The position numbers and the translations under genes were made by a program. 21,905 bases of DNA from Nitrospirae bacterium CG2_30_53_67 (GTDB lineage Bacteria; CG2-30-53-67): assembly GCA_001873285.1 (NCBI GenBank), contig MNYV01000162.1, forward strand, positions 1 to 21,905. The letters are read 5' to 3'. The notes below the pieces were generated by a model. The model was not told where the DNA came from. It saw only the letters and a program-made list of their open reading frames with translations, and searched no databases. The number at the start of each line of letters is the position of its first letter. The stretch's first letter is position 1. Below, piece after piece: positions 10,920 to 15,435 of the stretch.

Positions 10920-11162
10920 GTGAAACGAAAAGTCGGAACACTCCTTGAAGAAGACGTGCTGCGCAAGGCCAAGCGCCGGGCGGTTGACGAAGGACGTCCT
11001 CTGAGCGATCTGATTCAGGATGCGCTGGAAAGCTACCTCTCAACACGAGCCGTCGACCCGGCAAAGAGCGACGCGGCCTATCAGCTTTATTGCGAGCGGC
11101 CGATAAAGCTTACCTCGGCAAAGCTCAAGGCAGTCATGGAGGAAGATGCATGGGATCTGTAA
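10920..11162 (+). CDS. Ribbon-helix-helix (CopG-type) antitoxin
   Basis: This is an 80-residue protein. Residues 1-40 (KRKVGTLLEEDVLRKAKRRA... LSDLIQDALESYL) have the beta-alpha-alpha pattern of a ribbon-helix-helix DNA-binding domain. The acidic C-terminal tail (ending VMEEDAWDL) would wrap the toxin. The GTG start was chosen because GGAG lies 7 bp upstream; the frame is open to an ATG at 10851, but those extra residues do not fit the fold. The gene overlaps the PIN toxin by 13 bp. It is expected to neutralise the toxin and repress the promoter upstream. Confidence 0.8.
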   Translation: MKRKVGTLLEEDVLRKAKRRAVDEGRPLSDLIQDALESYLSTRAVDPAKSDAAYQLYCERPIKLTSAKLKAVMEEDAWDL

Positions 11163-11665
11163 ACCTCGACGATATCCCGGCCGGCAGCCTCTGCATGATC
11201 GATACGAACGTTCTGCTCTATGCGGAACAGAATGTTTCAGATCAGGCGCAGAGATTTATCCGGCGCTGTGCCAAGGGCGAGCTGAGCGGCGTTCTGCCGC
11301 AAACAGTCTGGCAGGAATTGACGCATAAGCTCATGCTCGCAGAGGCCATGATGAAAGGGGCCATCGCAAAAGGCAATCCCGCAGCGCGTCTTGCGGCAAA
11401 ACCCGAAATCATCAAGGGGCTGAGCCTCTATCGCGCCAAAGTAAATGCGCTTTCTGACCTCGGACTAAGGTTCGCGGCCTGCACGCTGGAAGACCTTACG
11501 AAGACTGCGTTCAAGATGCAGGAGAAGTACGGATTTCTTACAAATGATGCAGTGGTGCTGGCAGTGGCGATGCGGCTGAAGGCGGATGTGCTGGTGTCAA
11601 GCGATAAGGCATTCCATGGAGTGACGGAGGTGGCGGTCCATTATCCCACGGATTTGCGTCTTTGA
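11150..11665 (+). CDS. PIN-domain toxin (VapC-like ribonuclease)
   Basis: The 171-residue product has the four acidic residues of PIN nucleases: Asp18 (CMIDTNVLLY), Glu56 (WQELTHK), Asp133 (LTNDAVVLAVA) and Asp152 (VSSDKAF). PIN toxins are Mg2+-dependent RNases that block translation by cutting RNA, often tRNA or rRNA; the target cannot be read here. It is somewhat longer than the common VapC length of about 130-140 residues. The ATG at 11150 has GGAGGA just upstream, within the antitoxin 3' end, so the pair should be translationally coupled. Confidence 0.85.
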   Translation: MGSVNLDDIPAGSLCMIDTNVLLYAEQNVSDQAQRFIRRCAKGELSGVLPQTVWQELTHKLMLAEAMMKGAIAKGNPAARLAAKPEIIKGLSLYRAKVNALSDLGLRFAACTLEDLTKTAFKMQEKYGFLTNDAVVLAVAMRLKADVLVSSDKAFHGVTEVAVHYPTDLRL

Positions 11666-11786
11666 TTTTTCCAAACCTCAACATGGGCAAGTTTGCCGAA
11701 TTGAAACCATTTCAATATATAACGCTCAAACGCGGCGGCAATGTCCGCGTCAAGACACGGCCGGAGTGGGGAGTCGGAGGCTGAAT

Positions 11787-12704
11787 ATGATCTTTATTGC
11801 CGGAGCAACAGGTTTTGTGGGGAGGCATATCCTCGACGCGCTTCAGCGGGAAAGAGCGGCTGTACGATGCCTTGTCCGTGACGAGAACAAGGCAGACTGG
11901 GTGCGTTCCCTGGGGTTTGAAGCCGTCCAGGGAGACATCACGGATGCGGACTCACTGCATGGGGCTTTGGATGGGGCCGAGACCATTGTCCATCTGGTGG
12001 GGATCATCGAAGAAAATGCAAAGAGCACGTTTGAATCCGTGCATGTACAAGGGACCCGGAACCTTGTGAACGAGTCGGTCTCAAGCGGTGTAAAACGGAT
12101 TTTTTATCAGTCGGCCCTGGGGGCCGATATCCAGTCTCCCTTCGCGTACCTTAAGACCAAGGCCGAGGCTGAGAAGATTGTTGTCTCATCGGATATCCCC
12201 TATACGATCTTTAAACCCTCACTCATTGTGGGGAAGGGGGACGGGTTTACGGAAAGGATGAGGAAGCTCATTTCTGCCGGGCCTGTGGTTCCTGTGCCGG
12301 GCAGCGGCCTGGCCAGGTTTCAGCCGCTCTATATCCGGGACTGGCTCGAGTGCTTCCGTCTGGCATTGATCCATGGAGTCTCCGGGAACAGGATCTACGA
12401 GTTTGGAGGCCCTGAGCAGCTCACCTATAATGAGATATTGAAAGAGATCATGGATGTGCTGGAGATAAAAAAGCCGGTCATCCATATCCCCATGGGGGTT
12501 GTTAGGTTATCGCTCCCCTTCATGGGAGCGGTCCGATCCGTTGCCTCGGCCCTGGGCCGGGAGATCCCTCCGGTGACGGACGAGCTTCTCTCCCTGTTGG
12601 GCATGGACAATGTCTGCGATAAGGATTCGATCCGGAAGCATTTCGGATTCACACCGAGCCGGTTCAAAGAGGCATTGAGGGAGTTTCTGCAAGTCAGCCC
12701 ATGA
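11787..12704 (+). CDS. NAD(P)-binding SDR, complex I NDUFA9-like/atypical extended family
   Basis: The 305-residue protein has an N-terminal Rossmann motif GATGFVG (6-12), a DxTD segment near 55, and YLKTK near residue 115, which keeps the Tyr-xxx-Lys spacing of SDRs. The later segments FKPSLIVGKGDGF and RFQPLYIRDW, with FGGPEQLTYNEIL, match the NDUFA9-like/YbjT group often annotated as complex I NDUFA9 subunit family proteins. Substrate is unknown; roles in quinone or lipid-linked metabolism are proposed for relatives. The ATG at 11787 has GGAGG 6 bp upstream. The 121 bp between it and the PIN toxin contain only a 33-codon frame (11683-11784) that I do not call. Confidence 0.8.
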   Translation: MIFIAGATGFVGRHILDALQRERAAVRCLVRDENKADWVRSLGFEAVQGDITDADSLHGALDGAETIVHLVGIIEENAKSTFESVHVQGTRNLVNESVSSGVKRIFYQSALGADIQSPFAYLKTKAEAEKIVVSSDIPYTIFKPSLIVGKGDGFTERMRKLISAGPVVPVPGSGLARFQPLYIRDWLECFRLALIHGVSGNRIYEFGGPEQLTYNEILKEIMDVLEIKKPVIHIPMGVVRLSLPFMGAVRSVASALGREIPPVTDELLSLLGMDNVCDKDSIRKHFGFTPSRFKEALREFLQVSP

Positions 12705-12741
12705 AAGAGAGGTTCGGGCGTTCGGAATCGCCGGCCATCTT

Positions 12742-12987
12742 TTATCCCTCCTTCTCGGCCTGGAAACGGCTTTCCAGGAATCGGACGATGTCATCCGATT
12801 CATACATGGGCTTATCATCAATGAAGAGACAAGGGATTTGATACATCCCCCCATCCCGTATAAGCCGCATCATATTCGGCGGCCAGAGAATATTTCTATA
12901 GACCACATCCGCCTTTAATCTCCTGACGGCCCTCCGGACCTTCATGCAGTAGGGTCAGGTGGGAAACTGGTAGAGTTCGAGCTTCAC
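12742..12987 (-). CDS. Putative selenocysteine-containing glutaredoxin (UxxC), UGA read through
   Basis: Read with the in-frame TGA at 12957-12955 as Sec11, the gene encodes 81 residues. It starts at GTG with GGAGG 7 bp upstream. The translation opens with KLELYQFPT-U-PYCMKV, where the usual glutaredoxin active site is TCPYC. The rest of the fold is intact: the QIPCLFIDDKP cis-Pro motif (Pro52) and ESDDIVRFLESRF, ending at a normal length. A standard gene finder would give only the 67-residue piece from the internal Met at 12945, lacking the first strand and nucleophile. A hairpin at 12924-12944 meets my recollection of bacterial SECIS rules. It has its own promoter and is convergent with the SDR gene. 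The alternative is a nonsense mutation or sequencing error at one base. Confidence 0.8.
12924..12944 (-). promoter_or_regulatory. Bacterial SECIS-like hairpin
   Basis: In the mRNA sense, GGUCC (12940-12936) pairs with GGGCC (12932-12928) around a GGA loop. After an A-G mismatch, UGA (12944-12942) pairs with UCA (12926-12924). The apical loop starts 19 nt after the UGA codon and begins with two G residues. From memory, bacterial SECIS elements have the loop about 16-37 nt after UGA, 3-14 nt in size, with G in its first two positions; this fits. It would bind SelB to deliver Sec-tRNA. Confidence 0.7.
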
Positions 12988-13027
12988 AGGAATCCCTCCG
13001 GATCGTGATTTTCCAACCGTATGTTTC

Positions 13028-13055
13028 AGTCTATCACGGCCTGATCCATTGTCAA
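13028..13055 (-). promoter_or_regulatory. Predicted promoter of the selenoglutaredoxin gene
   Basis: On the minus strand a perfect TTGACA (13055-13050) is followed after 16 bp by TAGACT (13033-13028, 4/6). Transcription would start near 13021, giving a leader of about 34 nt before the GTG. A live promoter argues against the gene being a dead fragment. Confidence 0.55.
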
Positions 13056-13076
13056 GCACGCCGAAAGAAAACAATA

Positions 13077-13537
13077 TTAAACCAGTCCGCAAATACTTTT
13101 TGGAGTCAGTCCCATTCTTAGTTGAAATTCCGTAGCGGCTCCCATCTTCATCAGGCAGCTACACCCTCCTTTCCCGAGGCCGGCTCTATCCTCAACTCCC
13201 TTTGGATCGCTATTACCAATTGGAGAAGATGCCGGTAACCACAGATCTTATTCAGCCTGGGCTCTATATCCAATAAGGCGGCAGCCAACTATCTCTGTTT
13301 CTGATTCGAGTTCTTCCAATGATCTACTTTGTCCAGTCTCTGACCGATCAGGGACATGAGCGACTCGATGCAGTTGCTGGTCTTCAGGCTGGGGCCGAGC
13401 TCCTGAATTCGCCCCAGCTTGTGTAACGTCAACGTCTACTCAAGACCCTCTTTCCGACTTCTGACCGCCGACTCATTGATCAACTTGAGCGCCTTCTTCA
13501 CCTTGGCCCTTCTTGCCTTGACATTTTTGCCTGCTTA
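13077..13537 (-). pseudogene. Decayed C-terminal fragment of a transposase (IS256/Mutator-like)
   Basis: The minus-strand frame gives ALKLINESAVRSRKEGLE, then HKLGRIQELGPSLKTSNCIE, IGQRLDKVDHWKNSNQKQR and LAAALLDIEPRLNKICGYRH, the C-terminal signature of a transposase group I associate with the Mutator/IS256 type. In-frame TAG codons at 13438-13436 and 13291-13289 break it. The second replaces the Trp normally found in QKQRW. A TAA at 13537-13535 marks the upstream limit. The N-terminal two thirds of the protein are absent. The family name is by recollection; the decay is directly visible. Confidence 0.75.
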
Positions 13538-13634
13538 TAATACTTTTTTCATCAGCGGTTCATTTCCTTAAAATGGTTTCTAACTGACCAGAAACAAAAC
13601 CATTTTAGGAGCCGATACTTTAAATTTCAACTAA
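13118..13634. mobile_element. Deletion-derivative insertion sequence remnant with 12-bp inverted ends
   Basis: TTAGTTGAAATT (13118-13129) and its exact complement (13623-13634) bracket most of the transposase fragment, suggesting the terminal inverted repeats of a 517-bp internally deleted element. No target-site duplication is evident. Near the right end a second strong dyad, AAAATGGTTT/AAACCATTTT (13570-13579, 13597-13606), is present. The 706 bp between the glutaredoxin start and the nuclease start contain this remnant and no intact gene. Confidence 0.55.
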
Positions 13635-13693
13635 CTTTAGCAGACCGCCGGTCACACTTTATGCGGTCATTGCAGGCAGGAGGAATGGAAACG

Positions 13694-14554
13694 ATGAAGA
13701 TATATATATCCCCCCCATTTATTACATTTATAAAACAGACCCGGCATATCATTCCCGCTTTTATTTTGCTATATCTTCTTTTTATCATTTCTGATCCTGC
13801 TTTTTCACAGGAGACCGGACAGGTTCAGAAGGTGTATGACGGCGATACGGTGCTGCTGTCAGATGGCCGAAAAGTAAGGTATCTGGGAATTAATACGCCG
13901 GAATGGCAGGAGCCCTTTTATTTAAAAGCAAAACGGATTAACGAGTCATTAGTGATGGGGAAGGATGTTCGCCTGGAGTTTGACGAAGAACGAGTAGACA
14001 AATATGGTCGTTTGTTGGCGTATCTTTATGTGAGAGATCAGATGGTAAATGCCAAACTGATTGAGGACGGTCTCGCTCATGCATTTTTCATCCCGCCGAA
14101 TCGTAAACATCATGCATTACTGCTCAAACTTCAGGCAGATGCCAGGGAACGCAAATTAGGGATATGGTCTAAACGCGGCAAGATGTCTGTCCTTAAGATT
14201 ACCAGTGTCCACCCGCCTATCTCCGCTGAAGGAAAATCGCTTCAACCCTATTCACGGATTGCTAATATCAGTAATATTAAGGTCAATCTTGCAGGATACA
14301 CACTTTCCAGCGAAACAGGACCCTCGTATAAGTTCCCTGATATTGAGTTGGCGCCTGGGTATACCGTTCTTGTTGTCAGCGGGAAGAAAATCAATAATCT
14401 GAAAAGCGAAGGTCAGCTCGTTATTTACTGGAATGATCAACCTGCCAAATGGGATGAAGAGGAGGACACTGCATACCTCACAGCCCCTGATGGAACTCTA
14501 ATAGACTTATATCATTACAAGGGACGCCGAGTCTCACGAAAACCTAAGCAGTAA
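13694..14554 (+). CDS. Exported thermonuclease-like (SNase) protein with C-terminal lamin-tail-like domain
   Basis: The 286-residue protein has a signal peptide or anchor (about 18-38), then a staphylococcal-nuclease fold (about 43-160). Motifs are KVYDGDTVLL (Asp49, Asp51), VRYLGINTPEW (Arg62, Glu70) and DKYGRLLAYLYV (Arg106), matching the SNase Ca2+/catalytic set. The residue equivalent to Asp40 of the staphylococcal enzyme is Asn67. Residues about 165-277 form a beta-rich segment (GYTLSSETGPSYKFPDIELA, GYTVLVVSG) typical of lamin-tail domains attached to secreted nucleases. It should degrade nucleic acid outside the cytoplasm. The ATG at 13694 follows AGGAGG by 10 bp. Base composition is visibly more AT-rich than the flanking core genes, consistent with transfer. 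Confidence 0.82.
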   Translation: MKIYISPPFITFIKQTRHIIPAFILLYLLFIISDPAFSQETGQVQKVYDGDTVLLSDGRKVRYLGINTPEWQEPFYLKAKRINESLVMGKDVRLEFDEERVDKYGRLLAYLYVRDQMVNAKLIEDGLAHAFFIPPNRKHHALLLKLQADARERKLGIWSKRGKMSVLKITSVHPPISAEGKSLQPYSRIANISNIKVNLAGYTLSSETGPSYKFPDIELAPGYTVLVVSGKKINNLKSEGQLVIYWNDQPAKWDEEEDTAYLTAPDGTLIDLYHYKGRRVSRKPKQ

Positions 14555-14623
14555 ACTCCTTAAGTAAGTAAAATGGAAAGGTTCTTTTTAAAGGATATGT
14601 GCCTGCCGACTTCGCCAATCCAC

Positions 14624-14639
14624 AACGTTATCCGAAATT
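14624..14639 (+). repeat. 16-bp direct repeat, upstream copy flanking the DUF2281/MazF pair
   Basis: AACGTTATCCGAAATT occurs here and again, identically, at 15366-15381, 742 bp away. The copies bracket one toxin-antitoxin pair. GGATATGTG upstream (14594-14602) can pair weakly with CACAAC/TATCC around this copy. The 233 bp between the nuclease and the antitoxin contain no gene and no convincing promoter. Confidence 0.6.
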
Positions 14640-14787
14640 GTGTTTTTAAGTTGAAAAGATTATGGACTTAACCCCGTCAATGTGACATAATTATTTGTTG
14701 GGAACATGATTGGGCTGATTGTCCCCTTGAGGTTTTATGCCTTAAAGAGATTGTTTGTAAATTTAAATAACATGAAAGAGGTTGAAC

Positions 14788-14982
14788 ATGAGCAAAAAGG
14801 AATTACTTATCAGTGAACTTGAACAGTTTACGGAGCCTCTTCTTGATGAGGTGTTGGATTTCGTCCATTTCTTAAAGACTAAGTTAACAAAGGAAAGGAT
14901 CGATACTGCTATCGCGAGTGAATCCGCTTTAAGAAAAGATTGGCTTAAAGCAGAGGAGGATGAGGCATGGCAAAGTTTGTAA
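14788..14982 (+). CDS. DUF2281-type antitoxin
   Basis: The 64-residue protein reads SKKELLISELEQFTEPLLDEVLDFVHFLKTKL, the pattern of DUF2281 proteins that act as antitoxins upstream of MazF/PemK- or PIN-type toxins. The C-terminal acidic tail (LKAEEDEAWQSL) is the likely toxin-binding part. The ATG at 14788 is favoured by GAGG 6 bp upstream over a TTG at 14782. It overlaps the toxin gene by 16 bp. It should neutralise the toxin and may take part in autoregulation. Confidence 0.78.
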   Translation: MSKKELLISELEQFTEPLLDEVLDFVHFLKTKLTKERIDTAIASESALRKDWLKAEEDEAWQSL

Positions 14983-15347
14983 GAGGCGATGTCGTTGTTG
15001 TGCCTTTTCCCTTTTCTGATCTAAGCCAATCTAAAAGACGGCCTGCTTTAGTCATTACATCATTGGACGGCGACGACCTTATTCTTTGTCAGATAACCAG
15101 TCAAACAATCAAAGACAATTATTCACTTTCACTTGATGATAAAGACTTTAAAACGGGGAGTCTAAAACAGACAAGCAATTTAAGGCCTAATCGCATCTTT
15201 ACAGCGGACAGCCATATTATCTTATATCGCGTCGGCAATCTTAGGGATGAAAAGCTCTCTGAAGTTGTTGAAAAGATTGTTGAAATAATTCGCGGTAAAA
15301 ACACAACTTCCGATAACAAAGCGCAAACGGCTATCACACAAACCTGA
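14967..15347 (+). CDS. PemK/MazF-family mRNA interferase toxin
   Basis: The 126-residue product starts KFVRGDVVVVPFPFSDLSQS and continues KRRPALVIT, the signature of the MazF/PemK beta-barrel, with the conserved RP near residue 25. QITSQ and SNLRPNRIFT (about 69-78) mark the substrate groove. MazF-type toxins cut single-stranded mRNA at short motifs. The ATG lies in the antitoxin 3' end after GAGGATGAGG. The last 15 or so residues (after EIIRGKN) run into the attC-like palindrome, and the stop codon sits inside it, as is common for integron cassette genes. Confidence 0.85.
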   Translation: MAKFVRGDVVVVPFPFSDLSQSKRRPALVITSLDGDDLILCQITSQTIKDNYSLSLDDKDFKTGSLKQTSNLRPNRIFTADSHIILYRVGNLRDEKLSEVVEKIVEIIRGKNTTSDNKAQTAITQT

Positions 15348-15381
15348 CGGCTTCGTTTACGCTTGAACGTTATCCGAAATT
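15305..15381. repeat. attC-like imperfect palindrome at the end of the MazF gene
   Basis: Outer arms AACTTCCGATAAC (15305-15317) and GTTATCCGAAATT (15369-15381) pair at 11 of 13 positions. Inner arms AAGCGCAAACG (15319-15329) and CGTTTACGCTT (15354-15364) pair at 10 of 11. Spacers are unequal (1 nt against 4 nt). This two-box nested layout, with GATAAC and GTTATC at the edges, resembles integron attC sites (RYYYAAC...GTTRRRY), although GTTATCC deviates from the strict consensus. No integrase gene is in the window. Confidence 0.5.
15366..15381 (+). repeat. 16-bp direct repeat, downstream copy flanking the DUF2281/MazF pair
   Basis: This is identical to 14624-14639 (AACGTTATCCGAAATT) and forms the right arm of the attC-like palindrome. 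Two identical junctions 742 bp apart with a complete toxin-antitoxin pair between are what an inserted gene cassette would leave. Confidence 0.6.
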
Positions 15382-15435
15382 ACGGGCAAAATTTTAAGAG
15401 GAATTAAAACCGCGTATAGAAATTCAGATTGATCC

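Noticed and set aside
11683-11784. 33-codon ORF ending just before the SDR gene
   Set aside because: It has no ribosome binding site and no recognisable family. It could be a coupled leader peptide but the support is too thin.
12742-12945. A 67-residue glutaredoxin-like ORF starting at the internal Met
   Set aside because: It lacks the first strand and active site, and its Met lies inside the PYCM motif. The in-frame upstream segment with GTG, ribosome site and TGA explains the full gene better.
13289-13438. In-frame TAG codons in the transposase as recoded (pyrrolysine) sites
   Set aside because: The protein is also truncated at its N-terminus and has a TAA upstream. Point decay of a dead insertion sequence is simpler.
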